Below, one piece after another: positions 9,909-20,190 of a stretch of 64,000 bases of DNA. Position numbers and translations under genes: made by a program. The notes beneath the pieces are model-generated. The model was given only the letters and a program-made list of their open reading frames with translations. It searched no databases and had not been told where the DNA came from. This DNA comes from Verrucomicrobia bacterium LP2A (GTDB taxonomy: Bacteria > Verrucomicrobiota > Verrucomicrobiia > Methylacidiphilales > Methylacidiphilaceae), in contig JAFS01000001.1 in the NCBI GenBank assembly GCA_000526255.1, forward strand, positions 434,001 through 498,000. Reading direction: 5' to 3'. Each line of letters starts with the position of its first letter. The stretch's first letter is position 1.

Positions 9909-12900
9909 GAAGGTTCCTCGGCCGGGGCGATGCGCGGCTCTTGAGAATCGGAGGCGGAGATCCCCTCTCCTGCCGCCGGGCGTCCCGGAGGTGCCTCCTT
10001 TGCGCGGTCCCGCTCCGTCCAGGAGTAGAGGGCTGGCAGGAGGAGCAGCGAGAGGAGGGTCGAAGAGAGGACGCCCCCGATGACTACGAGGGCGAGGGGG
10101 CGCTGGACTTCGGCCCCGGCACCCTGTGCCAGTGCCATCGGAAGGAAGCCGAGGCTTGCGACGGCAGCGGTCATGAGCACGGGGCGCAAGCGGATCTGGC
10201 AGCCTTCCCAGACCGACTCGCGCACCGTCTTGCCTTCGTTCCGCAGCTGATTGAAGAAGGAGATCAGGACAAGCGAAGCGAGGGTGGCAATGCCCGAAAG
10301 GGCGATGAAGCCGACTGCGGCCGAAAGGCTGAAGGGCAGGTTCATGAGCCGGAGGGAAAAGATTCCTCCAGTCGCCGCAACGGGGACGCTGATGAGCACG
10401 AGGATGGTCTGCCGGAAGCTGCCGAGGGCCGTGTAGAGAAGGAAAGCGATCAGCAGGAGGCCCGCAGGGACGATGATGGCCAAGCGGGCCTGTGCATGCA
10501 CCAGGTTCTGGTACTGGCCGCCGAACTCGAGGAAGTATCCCGCCGGAGGATGGAGGGCACGGAGAATGCGCGCCTTCGCTTCGCGCACGAAGCCTTCCAG
10601 GTCACGGCTGCCGAGGGTCACTTCCAGTACCTGATAGCGGATTCCGCTGCCCCGGTGGATCATCCGGACCCGGTCCCGCACCGCGTAGTCGGCGACTTCA
10701 CCGAGCGGAAGCAGGCCCCCGTTTTCGCTGCGGACCGGAAGCCGGAGAACCCGCTCGGGATCGCTCCTCTCCGCTTCCGGGAGGCGGATGACAATCGGGT
10801 AGCGCCGCTCCCCGTCGATGATGGTCCCGACCGTCTCTCCCCCGACGCCCGAGCCGATTGCCGCGTTGATTTCCGCGGACTCGACGATGTATCGCTCCAT
10901 CGCTGCACGGTCGGGAACGTATTCCAAGGAGGGACAGCGGCCCGCCGATTGAAACTCGACCTCGAGGGCGCCCGGAATCGTGCGGAGGATTTCCTGGGTG
11001 CGCGTCGCCAAGCCCTCCAGCACATCGTAATCGGTTCCGAACCACTTGACGGCCAGCTCCGCGCGCTGGCCTTCCAGCATGTCGTTGAAGCGCATCTCGA
11101 TCGGCTGGACGAAGAGCATGGTCTGTCCGGGAACGCGCGTCTCCACATCCTGGGAGATGATCTCGATAAGCCTTTCCCGGTCGATCGGGCGGCCGTTCTC
11201 CTTGCGCCATTGCGAGCGGGGCCGGAGCATCATGTAGAGGTCATTCTCATTGGGAGGCATGGGATCGGTCGCGATCTCGGAGGTGCCGGTCCGCGAGAAG
11301 AGAAGGTCAGCCTCCGGAATCCGGGAGAGCAGCATCTTCTCGGTCTTCTTTTCGATGGCGACCGAAGCTTCCAGGCTGACCGAGGGCGCCTTGTAAAATT
11401 CGATCGTGAAGGCTCCTTCGTCGAGGCGCGGGACGAAGACCGATCCCATGCGGCTGAGCGTCCAGAGAGCGAAGGCGAAGGCCGCGAAGGATCCACTTAC
11501 GACGAAAATCCCACCCCGGCGGAGGGTCCAGCGAAGGATGGGAAGATAGGCGCTCCGAGCGAGCCGGATGAGCCAGGTCTCTCGGTCGGAGGAGTTCTCT
11601 CGGAGAGAGACTGCGGCTGCTGCGGGAACGTAGGTGAGTGCCAGGAGGAGAGATCCCGAAAGGGCGAGGATGACCGATAAGGCCATTGGACGGAACATCT
11701 TCCCTTCGATCCCTCCTAAGGAAAGGATGGGGACGTAGACCACAGTGATGACGAGCACGCCGAAGAAGACCGAAGGCCCGACCTGCTCGGCGGCGAAAAG
11801 GACGGCGGAAAGCCTCTGCCTCGAGCTCAATGGGCGCATACGGCGGCGATACCGCCGGGCCAGCTCGCGCAGCGCGTTGTCGACGAGAACGACCGCCCCG
11901 TCGACGAGCAAGCCGAAGTCGAGAGCGCCCAGGCTCATCAAGTTGGCGGAGATCTGCAGGGGACCCATGGCCAGGAGCGCAAAAAGAAAGGAGAGGGGGA
12001 TCACGGAGGTGACCAGCAGGCTTGCCCGGACGTCGCCCACCAGGAGAAAGAGGACGCCGACGACGAGCAGGGCGCCCTCAGCGAGGTTTTTGACGACCGT
12101 TTGAATCGTCCGGCCGACCAGCTCCGACTGATCATAGAGAATATGGATCTCCACCGAGGGAGGAAGCCGCTTCTGGATTTCGCCCATCTTTTCCTTGACG
12201 CGAGTCGCGACGGCCTGGGCGTTCTCTCCGATCAGCATGAGCACGGTGCCGACCACCGCCTCCTTGCCGTTGACGGTCGCCGCTCCCGTTCGGATGTTCG
12301 GTCCGACCGCGACCCGTGCCAGATCACCGACCAGGAGCGGACGGGGGCTTCCCGCATATTTGATCGGGAGTTGCTCGATCTGCTCCAGGTTTTCGACTCG
12401 GCCGAGCGATCGGACGAAGAGCTGCTGGCCCATCTGGTCGACGACGGCCCCTCCCGTGTTCTGCACGTTCTTGCCGACGAGCGAAGCGAGCTCGGGAACG
12501 GTCAATCCGGCGTGGAAGAGGCTTTCGGCGGTGGGCGAGACGACAATCAGCTTTTCGTAGCCGCCGCTCGTGTTGATGTCGGCCACTCCGGGAATCATCC
12601 GGAGGAGAGGCTTGACCGTGTATTCCTGGAGCAGCCGCAGCTCCATGAGCTGGAGCATCTCGCTCGAAGGCTTCTCCTTGTCGTCCGGGCGGTATTCGAG
12701 GGAGTAGTAGAGGATCTCTCCCAGGCCGGTGGCCATTGGGGCGAGCGTTGGGCTCAGGTCGCGCGGAAGCTTGGCCTGCGCCGCAAGCAGCCGCTCGCTG
12801 ACGAGCTGCCGGCTCCGGTAGATGTCGGTGCCATCCCGGAAGATCAGCGTTACCTGGGAGAGGCCAAACTTGGAGAGCGAGCGCATCACCTCGAGGTGGG

Positions 12901-13129
12901 GGATGCCGGCGAGCTCGACCTCCAAGGGGAAGGTGACGAGCTTTTCGATCTCCTCCGGGGCCAGGGAGGGCACGACGGTATTCACCTGCACCATGGGGTT
13001 GGTGATGTCGGGAACCGCGTCGATGGGGAGGCGGAGAGCCGCCCAGAGGCCGAGTGCCAAGAGAGCGGCCGAGGCGAAGAAGATCCATTCGCGACGGCGG
13101 ATGGCAAGACGGAGCAGAACGTGGATCAC
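9905..13129 (-). CDS. czcA: CzcA-family heavy-metal RND efflux pump, second copy
   Basis: Inner-membrane RND transporter of about 1074 residues that exports metal from the periplasm using proton flow. It has PIDAVPDITNPMVQVN after the first membrane helix and the HME-RND signature in TM4 (GALDFGLLVDGAVVLVDN). The third acidic position of that motif, Glu in CzcA, is Asp here (near residue 416), unlike the first copy. The GTG start at 13129 is preceded by AGAGGG; a longer reading upstream is mostly Arg/Pro/Ser filler. It lies 76 bases after the first RND gene and is 4-base coupled to the P-type ATPase. The specific metal cannot be read from sequence. Confidence 0.92.
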   Translation of the reverse strand: MIHVLLRLAIRRREWIFFASAALLALGLWAALRLPIDAVPDITNPMVQVNTVVPSLAPEEIEKLVTFPLEVELAGIPHLEVMRSLSKFGLSQVTLIFRDGTDIYRSRQLVSERLLAAQAKLPRDLSPTLAPMATGLGEILYYSLEYRPDDKEKPSSEMLQLMELRLLQEYTVKPLLRMIPGVADINTSGGYEKLIVVSPTAESLFHAGLTVPELASLVGKNVQNTGGAVVDQMGQQLFVRSLGRVENLEQIEQLPIKYAGSPRPLLVGDLARVAVGPNIRTGAATVNGKEAVVGTVLMLIGENAQAVATRVKEKMGEIQKRLPPSVEIHILYDQSELVGRTIQTVVKNLAEGALLVVGVLFLLVGDVRASLLVTSVIPLSFLFALLAMGPLQISANLMSLGALDFGLLVDGAVVLVDNALRELARRYRRRMRPLSSRQRLSAVLFAAEQVGPSVFFGVLVITVVYVPILSLGGIEGKMFRPMALSVILALSGSLLLALTYVPAAAAVSLRENSSDRETWLIRLARSAYLPILRWTLRRGGIFVVSGSFAAFAFALWTLSRMGSVFVPRLDEGAFTIEFYKAPSVSLEASVAIEKKTEKMLLSRIPEADLLFSRTGTSEIATDPMPPNENDLYMMLRPRSQWRKENGRPIDRERLIEIISQDVETRVPGQTMLFVQPIEMRFNDMLEGQRAELAVKWFGTDYDVLEGLATRTQEILRTIPGALEVEFQSAGRCPSLEYVPDRAAMERYIVESAEINAAIGSGVGGETVGTIIDGERRYPIVIRLPEAERSDPERVLRLPVRSENGGLLPLGEVADYAVRDRVRMIHRGSGIRYQVLEVTLGSRDLEGFVREAKARILRALHPPAGYFLEFGGQYQNLVHAQARLAIIVPAGLLLIAFLLYTALGSFRQTILVLISVPVAATGGIFSLRLMNLPFSLSAAVGFIALSGIATLASLVLISFFNQLRNEGKTVRESVWEGCQIRLRPVLMTAAVASLGFLPMALAQGAGAEVQRPLALVVIGGVLSSTLLSLLLLPALYSWTERDRAKEAPPGRPAAGEGISASDSQEPRIAPAEEPS

Positions 13130-13205
13130 GATGCCCTCTGGACCGTTGACAAGCCGTCTCTTCCGGTGGCCTGGGAAGGTGAGGAGGAGAGATGATCCTC
13201 GGACT

Positions 13206-16200
13206 TCATCTCTCCGGGGAGTAGGGAATCCTTTCTCCGGCGAACGGGTGGGGCGCTCCGTCGGCGGGCCTCTGGCTCTTGCCTCCGCGAGCGCGCTCCC
13301 GCCATCGTTCCGTCCAGGAATAGAGGGTGGGCAAGAGAAGAAGGGAGAGAAGGGTGGAAGAGAGGATGCCGCCGATGACGACGATCGCCAGAGGCCGCTG
13401 GACCTCCGCACCCGCCCCTTGGGCCAGCGCCATCGGCAAGAAGCCGAGGCTCGCCACCGTGGCGGTCATGAGGATCGGGCGGAGGCGGATCTGACAGCCT
13501 TCCCAGACGGCGTCGGCGACTCCGTGCCCTTCCTCCCGGAGGTGGTTGAAGAAGGAGACCAGCACCAGGGCGGCCAGGACCGCAATTCCGGAGAGGGCGA
13601 TGAAGCCGACGGCGGCCGAGAGGCTGAAGGGAAGCCCCGCCCATTGAAGCGCGAAGACACCGCCGGTGATGGCGACCGGCACGCTCGCGAGCACGAGTGC
13701 CGTGTGACGCAAGTTCCCCAAGGCCGTGAAGATCAAGAAAAAGATGAGCACGAGTGCTGCGGGAACGATCACCGCCAGGCGAGCCTGGGCGCGAAGGAGA
13801 TTCTGGTACTGGCCGCCAAATTCGAGGAAGTAGCCCCGCGGAGCCTGGATCTCCCGGGAGATGCGGCTCTGGGCTTCGCGAACGAAGCCGGCCACATCCC
13901 GGCTGCCTAAGGTGACCTGCACCGGCTGGTAGCGGATTCCTCCCGAGCGATGGATGATCCGCACCCGGTCTTCGACGCTGTACTTGCCGACCTCGCCCAG
14001 CGGGAGGAGCCCCCCCGATTCGCTTCGCACGGGGAGCCGGAGGATCGCCTTGGGGTCGGAGCGCAAGGCTTCGGGGAGGCGTACGACGACGGGATAACGC
14101 CGCTCTCCGTCGATCATCGTCCCCACCACTTGGCCCCCCATCGAGGTGGCCACTGCGGCGTTGATCTCGCCGGCTTCCACCGTGAAGCGGCCCATGGCCG
14201 CCCGGTCGGGCGCGAACTCGAGCGAGGGAGCTCGGCCCGCCGACTGCATCTCCACGTCGATCGCCCCGGGAATCTTCTGTAAGATCTCTGTGGTTTTTGC
14301 CGCCAGCGGTTCAAGAACATCAAAATCGGACCCATACCATTTTGCGGCCAAGTCGGCCTTTTCTCCCTCCAGCATCTCGTTGAAGCGCATCTCGATCGGC
14401 TGGCCGAAGAGCATCCCCTGCCCGGGAGCCCGCGTGGCGATCTCCTCTTGAATGATCTTGATCAACCGATCCCGGCTGATCGGCTTCCCTCCCTCCTTGC
14501 GCCACTCCTCCGGCGGACGGAGGATCAAGTAGGTGTCATTCTCGTTCTGAGGCATCGGATCGGTGGCGATATCCGGGGTTCCCGCTCGGGAGAAGATGAG
14601 AGTGATCTCCGGCACGCGAGCGAGGAGCATCCTCTCGGTCTCCTTTTCCATCTCCATCGAGGCGGGGAGTCCCATCGACCAGGTCTTGTAGACCATCACG
14701 GTGAAGGATCCTTCGTTGAGCCGCGGCACGAAGACCGCCCCGAGCCGGCTCAAGGTGAACAGGGAGAGCGCGAAGAGGCCGAAGACCGAGAGTACGACGA
14801 TCGGCCCTCCCCAGCCGAGCGTCCACCGGAGCGCCGGGGTGTAGAGCGCCCGCGCCCATCGGATGAGCGGGCTTTCCCGGTCGTGGAGCTTCTTTCCAAG
14901 CCAGAGTGACGCCCCCGCGGGGACATAGGTGAGGGCGAGCAGGAGGGAGCCGGAGAGGGCCAGGATGACGGTCAGCGCCATCGGCCGGAACATCTTCCCT
15001 TCGATTCCGCCCAAGGCCAGGATCGGCAAGTAGACGACGGCGATCACCAGCACGCCAAAGAAGACGGAGGGGCCGACCTGCTCGGCGGCGCCGAGTATGG
15101 CCGACTGGCGCTCGGCGGGCGTGAGCAGCCGGCCGATCTGCGCCTGGCGACGGGCGACCTCGCGGATCGTGTTTTCCAGGATCACCACCGCTCCGTCGAC
15201 GAGCAGGCCGAAGTCGATCGCCCCCAGGCTCATCAGGTTCGCCGAAACATGCAGGGGCCGCATGAGGCAGATCGCGAAGAGAAACGAGAGGGGGATCACC
15301 GAGGCGACGAGCAGGCTGGCGCGGGCATTGGTGATGAGGAAAAAGAGGACGCCGATGACGAGCAGCGCCCCTTCCGATAGGTTCCGGATGACGGTGTGGA
15401 TCGTCCGCTTCACCAGGTCCGATTGATCGTAGACGATCCGAAGCTCGACCCCGGGAGGAAGGCGCTGTTGGATTTCCGCCATCTTCTCCTTGGCGCGCCC
15501 GGCAACGGTCAGCGCATTTTCTCCAATGAGCATCAGGACGGTCCCGAGGACGGTCTCCTTGCCGTTGAAGGTCGCCGCTCCTGTCCGGATGTTGGGTCCG
15601 ACGGTCACCCGTGCGAGATCGCTGACGAGGATCGGCTTGGCCGCTCCCCCGTACTTGACCGGCAGACGCTCGATCTGTGTCAGATCCTCGACTCGGCCAA
15701 GAGAGCGGACGAAGAGCTGCTGCCCTGCCTGGTCGATGACGGCGCCCCCTACGTTTTCCACATTCTTTCCAACCAGGGAGGCGAGCTCGGGTGCGGTGAT
15801 GCCGGCGTGGAAGAGGCTCTCGGGATTCGGTTCGACCAGGATCAGCTTCTGGTAGCCGCCGCTCGTATTGATGTCCGCCACTCCCTGGACCATGCGGAGA
15901 AGGGGCTTGACCGTGTATTCCTGCAGGAGGCGCAGCTCCATGAGGCGGAGCATCTCGGTTGGCGGCTTCTCCTTCGCATCCGGCCGATAGTCGAGCGTAT
16001 AGTAGAGGATCTCGCCCATTCCCGTGGTGATTGGCGCCAGCGTCGGGGTCAAATCGCGGGGAAGCTTGGCCGCCACCGTGAGAAGCCGCTCGCTGACCAG
16101 TTGCCGACTCCGGTAGAGGTCGGTTCCGTCCCGGAAGATCATCGTGACTTGGGAAAGCCCGAACTTGGAGAGCGAGCGCATCGTCTCCATGCCGGGAATG

Positions 16201-16424
16201 CCGGAAAGCTCGATCTCCAGGGGAAAGGTGACCAGCTTCTCGATTTCCTCGGGGGCCAAGGCCGGAACGGCCGTATTGACCTGCACCATGGGGCTGGTGA
16301 TGTCGGGGACCGCGTCGATGGGAATCTGGAGGGCGGACCAGAAGCCGGCACCAAGCAGTCCGATCGCGGCGGAGAGGACCAGTCCCCTCCGACGCAGCGC
16401 AAAGCCCAAGAGTCGCCGAATCAT
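13206..16424 (-). CDS. czcA: CzcA-family heavy-metal RND efflux pump, first copy
   Basis: Inner-membrane HME-RND proton antiporter of about 1072 residues, a close paralogue of the gene that follows it. It has the same start (PIDAVPDITSPMVQVN), the same periplasmic loops, and an intact TM4 motif GAIDFGLLVDGAVVILEN with both Asp and the Glu needed for proton relay. The start at 16424 (MIRRLLGF) has GGAG upstream; a longer reading adds 14 residues. It follows the membrane-fusion gene by 49 bases. Together with the fusion protein and one of the two TolC-like proteins it should form a trans-envelope pump for divalent or soft metal ions. Confidence 0.93.
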   Translation of the reverse strand: MIRRLLGFALRRRGLVLSAAIGLLGAGFWSALQIPIDAVPDITSPMVQVNTAVPALAPEEIEKLVTFPLEIELSGIPGMETMRSLSKFGLSQVTMIFRDGTDLYRSRQLVSERLLTVAAKLPRDLTPTLAPITTGMGEILYYTLDYRPDAKEKPPTEMLRLMELRLLQEYTVKPLLRMVQGVADINTSGGYQKLILVEPNPESLFHAGITAPELASLVGKNVENVGGAVIDQAGQQLFVRSLGRVEDLTQIERLPVKYGGAAKPILVSDLARVTVGPNIRTGAATFNGKETVLGTVLMLIGENALTVAGRAKEKMAEIQQRLPPGVELRIVYDQSDLVKRTIHTVIRNLSEGALLVIGVLFFLITNARASLLVASVIPLSFLFAICLMRPLHVSANLMSLGAIDFGLLVDGAVVILENTIREVARRQAQIGRLLTPAERQSAILGAAEQVGPSVFFGVLVIAVVYLPILALGGIEGKMFRPMALTVILALSGSLLLALTYVPAGASLWLGKKLHDRESPLIRWARALYTPALRWTLGWGGPIVVLSVFGLFALSLFTLSRLGAVFVPRLNEGSFTVMVYKTWSMGLPASMEMEKETERMLLARVPEITLIFSRAGTPDIATDPMPQNENDTYLILRPPEEWRKEGGKPISRDRLIKIIQEEIATRAPGQGMLFGQPIEMRFNEMLEGEKADLAAKWYGSDFDVLEPLAAKTTEILQKIPGAIDVEMQSAGRAPSLEFAPDRAAMGRFTVEAGEINAAVATSMGGQVVGTMIDGERRYPVVVRLPEALRSDPKAILRLPVRSESGGLLPLGEVGKYSVEDRVRIIHRSGGIRYQPVQVTLGSRDVAGFVREAQSRISREIQAPRGYFLEFGGQYQNLLRAQARLAVIVPAALVLIFFLIFTALGNLRHTALVLASVPVAITGGVFALQWAGLPFSLSAAVGFIALSGIAVLAALVLVSFFNHLREEGHGVADAVWEGCQIRLRPILMTATVASLGFLPMALAQGAGAEVQRPLAIVVIGGILSSTLLSLLLLPTLYSWTERWRERARGGKSQRPADGAPHPFAGERIPYSPER

Positions 16425-16473
16425 TGCCTGCTCCCCGAGCGAGGAAGGGGCCTGAGCATCGCGCAATCCGTCC

Positions 16474-17316
16474 TCATTCGGAACCCCGGGTCAAACCCTG
16501 GCGGAGCGAAAGCTCCAGGAGCCAGAGATCTTCCGCTCCGTGGGAGACCACGGGCGTGCCGGCGGGCGGGTCTCCCCCGATCGCGACAAGCCCATCGGTC
16601 GAGAAAGAGAGGGCAATCGGCGTGCGCCGATAAAACCGGCCGTCCCAGACGTAGACGAAATTCCCTTCGGCCGTAGCCAGAAGGGCGCTCTGGGGAACCG
16701 CAAGATGGGAGGCATCGCTCCCGAGCGGAGTGGTGAATTCAATCCAGGTGCCAACCGGGAAATCGCTCGAGGGGTCGGGAAACTCGATCAAGAGTTCCGC
16801 CTGCCCGGTCACCGGAACGAGCTCCCGGTCGATTTGAAAGATCTTTCCCGACCTCTCGGTCCCCTCCTGCGGAGACTGACCCTTGTGGCGCAGGCGGACC
16901 GGATTGCCGACCTTGAGCTTTTCCGCCGTTCGGGGATCGATGAATACCGTGGCGTAGGCGCCGCCGGGACGAGTCGGGCTGCTCGACTGGGGCCGCTCTG
17001 CGGCACCCTGGTAGACTTGCGCGCTGCCGCTGAGTTGCGGTGTCAGGTCGTGGACGATCACGGGAGCTGTCTCGATCCGCAGGGCTTTGCGCGTCACTTC
17101 GCTCAGAAGGAGCCCCCGGCCCGCGACGAGCTGGGGAGGTTGATCGGCTTCCTTCTTTGGGTGTGCCTCCTCGAACGTGATCTTCGGCTCTCCCGAAAAG
17201 GAGCGATCGGCGGAGCCCGCGCTTTCGGAGGCCCGGCCCGAAAGCGGCGGGAGAACCAGCCAGGCGCAGAGTGCCCAGCCGAAGCCTTTCCGTCTCGCGG
17301 TGAGGAAGGCGATCAT
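16474..17316 (-). CDS. Periplasmic membrane-fusion protein, short CzcB-like
   Basis: Exported adaptor of 280 residues expected to join the RND pump to the outer-membrane channel. An N-terminal signal peptide (ARRKGFGWALCAWLVLPPL) is followed by a beta-barrel domain (VIVHDLTPQLSGSAQVYQG) and a membrane-proximal domain with the HlyD-like pattern around VPQSALLATAEGNFVYVWDG. The family is normally 350-500 residues with a lipoyl domain and an alpha-helical hairpin; neither is obvious here, so this is a minimal version. It is the only adaptor in an operon that has two pumps and two outer-membrane proteins. Function is assigned from context plus the C-terminal half. Confidence 0.75.
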   Translation of the reverse strand: MIAFLTARRKGFGWALCAWLVLPPLSGRASESAGSADRSFSGEPKITFEEAHPKKEADQPPQLVAGRGLLLSEVTRKALRIETAPVIVHDLTPQLSGSAQVYQGAAERPQSSSPTRPGGAYATVFIDPRTAEKLKVGNPVRLRHKGQSPQEGTERSGKIFQIDRELVPVTGQAELLIEFPDPSSDFPVGTWIEFTTPLGSDASHLAVPQSALLATAEGNFVYVWDGRFYRRTPIALSFSTDGLVAIGGDPPAGTPVVSHGAEDLWLLELSLRQGLTRGSE

Positions 17317-17436
17317 GGTCCTTAGGCAGCCTATTTTGGGAGCCGCCGTTCAGGGCCGTTGGGGCCGTTGCCTCGGCCTCTCCGGGTGGCGGCAGGGTCT
17401 GGCGGAGGGGTCAAAAGAGTCATGACTCCAACGAGG

Positions 17437-18714
17437 TTACCGGGGAGCAAGCGTGGCTCCCGCCGTCAAGTTTTCAAGATTGAGCAGAGCGGTCTGGAGG
17501 TCAAGGGCCGCCGTGTAGAGCGCCTGGGCAGACGCGAGATACTGGCGCTGCATCTCGAGGAAGGTCTGTACCGGGATTGCCCCGAGCCGATACTGCCGGT
17601 CGGCGAGCTCGGCGGCGCTCCGGAGCCGGGCGATGACGTTGTGCGACTGTTGAGAGAGCTGTTTCCGGGAGGTCAGGTAGGTGGCGAAGGAGGCGGCCAC
17701 GGCACTCTGGACACTCCAGATCGCCGACCCGTGCAGCGCTTCGGCTTGGCGTCGCTGCGCTGCGGCGGTCAGGATGTTGCCCTTGTTGTCGTTCCAGAAG
17801 GGCAGGCCGCTTGTGAAGACGATGCCGGGTCCCTGGTCGAAGTTGGTCCCCTTTTCCCCGATCCAGAACGGGCCGACGGAAAAGTCGGGGAGGGCCGCAA
17901 GCTTGGCCGCATCGACCGACTTGGCGGCCCGGTCGATTTCGATCTGGCGCATGAGGAGAGCGTAGTTGCGGTCTTTGGCCTGTTCCTGAAGAGTAGTCAG
18001 AGTCAGGGAGGGGGCTTCCGCCGGGGGGAAGATCGTGTCGGGGACCGGCGTGGTCGTGGGTCGGGCGCGGAGCGCATTGATCTGGGATTGGAGCGCCCTT
18101 CGATTCTGCTCAAGCTCTCGCGCCAGCCGCTGGAGGTCGACCAGGCTTCCTTCGAGGATGCGGAGATCGAGATAGCCTTGGACGCCGGCGCTCGGGCGGC
18201 GGCGGAGGAAGTCGACCAACCCGGACGCTCGCTCTGAGATTTCGCGCGCGATCCGCGCATTGGCCGTGCCGACGCCGAGGCGGTAGGCCAGGGTCCGAAC
18301 CTGCATGGCCAGGCTCAGGCGAAACTGCTGAAGCCCGATCTCGGCAACTTGGACGTCCTTCTCCGCGATCGCCTTCGCAAGCGACATCTTTCCGGGGAAA
18401 AAGACTGGCTGGTAGATCGCGTATTCCTGCATCCAGCCATGGGCCGTTCCTCGGCCGGTCGGCGTGCTGTACCAGGGACCTGCGAATCCTTCGATCTGAG
18501 GATAGGGGAGGATCCGCGCCTGAACCGCCTGCCCCTTGGCGGCTCCGATCGCGCCTTCATAATAGGCGATCTCGGGGTTGCGCATCAGCGCTTCGGCCAC
18601 GAGCGTCTCGAGGGCGTTTAAAGGTTGGGGCTGGGGCTGGGGCTCCGCAGCCTGGACGACGAGGTCCGCAGCGGCCAAGAGCAGAAAAGAGAGGAGCGCG
18701 CGCGTTCCCTTCAT
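17437..18714 (-). CDS. TolC-family outer-membrane efflux protein, second copy
   Basis: Outer-membrane factor of 425 residues that would form the exit duct of the metal efflux complex. A signal peptide (LLSFLLLAAADLVVQA) is followed by two OEP-type helical halves; the tell-tale pieces are ALMRNPEIAYYEGAIGAAKG near the start and ADRQYRLGAIPVQTFLEMQRQYL near the end. Its start overlaps the stop of the first copy by 4 bases. The two copies share the order of motifs (NPxxxxYEGAI/YEAAI, QPVFFPGKMSL/QPFYFPGKVSL, GYLDLRILEGSL/GYLDSRILEGSL), indicating tandem duplication. Confidence 0.88.
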   Translation of the reverse strand: MKGTRALLSFLLLAAADLVVQAAEPQPQPQPLNALETLVAEALMRNPEIAYYEGAIGAAKGQAVQARILPYPQIEGFAGPWYSTPTGRGTAHGWMQEYAIYQPVFFPGKMSLAKAIAEKDVQVAEIGLQQFRLSLAMQVRTLAYRLGVGTANARIAREISERASGLVDFLRRRPSAGVQGYLDLRILEGSLVDLQRLARELEQNRRALQSQINALRARPTTTPVPDTIFPPAEAPSLTLTTLQEQAKDRNYALLMRQIEIDRAAKSVDAAKLAALPDFSVGPFWIGEKGTNFDQGPGIVFTSGLPFWNDNKGNILTAAAQRRQAEALHGSAIWSVQSAVAASFATYLTSRKQLSQQSHNVIARLRSAAELADRQYRLGAIPVQTFLEMQRQYLASAQALYTAALDLQTALLNLENLTAGATLAPR

Positions 18715-20045
18715 TCAGGGAAACCCTTGGCCGTCAACTCTCCTCCCGTCAAGAAGAAGAGGTCGAGCCAAGCGAGGGCGGCATCGAGCCGAGCGGCGAG
18801 CACCGCACGGAAGGCGGAAAGGTACTGCTGCTGGGCGGCAAGGAAGCGGTGGACGTCGATGGCCCCGACCCGGTACTGCCGCTCGGCCAGGGCTGCTGCT
18901 TCCCCGAGGGAGGCGATCAGGCTGGGCGGCTGGAGCGCCAGTTGATTCCGCGTCGCCTCATAGGCGGAGAAGCGGGCGAAGATGAGGCTTTGCGCATTTC
19001 GCTCGGCGGCCGGGAAGAGAGCCATCGCCTGCTCTTCCATCGCCTTGGCGGTCGCCAGGTTGCCGCGCTGGTTTGCCCAGGCGATGCCTTCGATGCCAGG
19101 GATTTCCGCCTTTCCAACCGGCAAGCCGACGGTGAGCGTAATGCCCGGGCCGGCATCGAAGTTGACCCCTTGGTAGGCCATCCAGAAAGGTCCCATGGCA
19201 AAGTCGGGATAGCCGGCGATCTGCGTCGCCTTCCGTTGCTGGCGGGCCCGATCGATCATGACCCGATGGATCTCCAGGAGGACGTTATGCCGCTGCGCCT
19301 GGGAGAAAAGACGCTCGAGGGAGAGCGGGGGAAAGGACTCCCGGGGAAGCAGGAACTCCGGAATGGGCGTTTCCGCCGTCCGTCCCAAGTAGGCGTTGAG
19401 CTGCGCGATGAGCGACCAGCGGCTCTCCTCGAGCCACCGAACCTCCTGCTGGAGGCCGATCAGGCTCCCCTCGAGGATGCGGGAGTCGAGGTATCCCAGA
19501 ATGCCGACCTTGGGGCGCTTTTCCAAGAAGGCGACCACGGAGGCGGTCCTCTCTTCGATCTCTCGGGCGGCTCCCGCGCTGGCGACGGTGACCGCGATCT
19601 GTTGGGCGAGAGAGCGGACGGCGACCTCGAGGGAAAGGCCGAACTCCTTGAGCAGAAGCTGCGCAAGCAGAATGTCTCGACGGGCGACCGCTTTACGGAG
19701 AGAGACCTTTCCCGGAAAATAGAAGGGTTGCAGGATCTCGAACTCCTGCTGGTAGCCCAACACCGTCTGTCCCCCGCTTCCGCCGCTCAGATAAGGCCCC
19801 ACGAAGGCGATCAACTGAGGCTTGGGAACCATTCCGACCTGGACGAACTGTCCTTCGGCGGCCTGGATCGCCGCCTCGTAGGAACGGTAATCGGGATTCC
19901 TGGCTTGGGCTTCGGCGACGAGGGCGCTTAAGACCGTCTCTCGCGGCAGGTCGGCTTCCGACCTGGGAGTGGCGGCGAGAAGCAACAGAGCGCCGAGTGC
20001 CAGAGACCTAGCGGCTCGCGGAACGAGGGAGTGCTTGCGTTTCAC
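18711..20045 (-). CDS. TolC-family outer-membrane efflux protein, first copy
   Basis: First gene of the efflux operon, 444 residues with a GTG start. Signal peptide RSLALGALLLLAATPRSEA, then OEP-type repeats (AQARNPDYRSYEAAIQAAEG and AERQYRVGAIDVHRFLAAQQQYL). It would form the outer-membrane channel for the RND pumps downstream. Having two non-identical channels in one operon suggests either two assemblies or a mixed trimer. The 20046-20190 interval between it and the divergent gpmA must hold the promoters of both, but no convincing -35/-10 pair is visible. Confidence 0.88.
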   Translation of the reverse strand: MKRKHSLVPRAARSLALGALLLLAATPRSEADLPRETVLSALVAEAQARNPDYRSYEAAIQAAEGQFVQVGMVPKPQLIAFVGPYLSGGSGGQTVLGYQQEFEILQPFYFPGKVSLRKAVARRDILLAQLLLKEFGLSLEVAVRSLAQQIAVTVASAGAAREIEERTASVVAFLEKRPKVGILGYLDSRILEGSLIGLQQEVRWLEESRWSLIAQLNAYLGRTAETPIPEFLLPRESFPPLSLERLFSQAQRHNVLLEIHRVMIDRARQQRKATQIAGYPDFAMGPFWMAYQGVNFDAGPGITLTVGLPVGKAEIPGIEGIAWANQRGNLATAKAMEEQAMALFPAAERNAQSLIFARFSAYEATRNQLALQPPSLIASLGEAAALAERQYRVGAIDVHRFLAAQQQYLSAFRAVLAARLDAALAWLDLFFLTGGELTAKGFPE

Positions 20046-20190
20046 GGGAAGCCGTCTGCCTTGAGAATCTCCATCTATAGAGAGGGGCAGAGACGCGGGA
20101 AAGGCTCTTTTCCGTGAGTGGGCTTGAGGGCTGCCGTGCCGCTCCGTCGGCAGCTTGACGCCGGCTCTCTGCGGCGGCTACAAGAAACGG

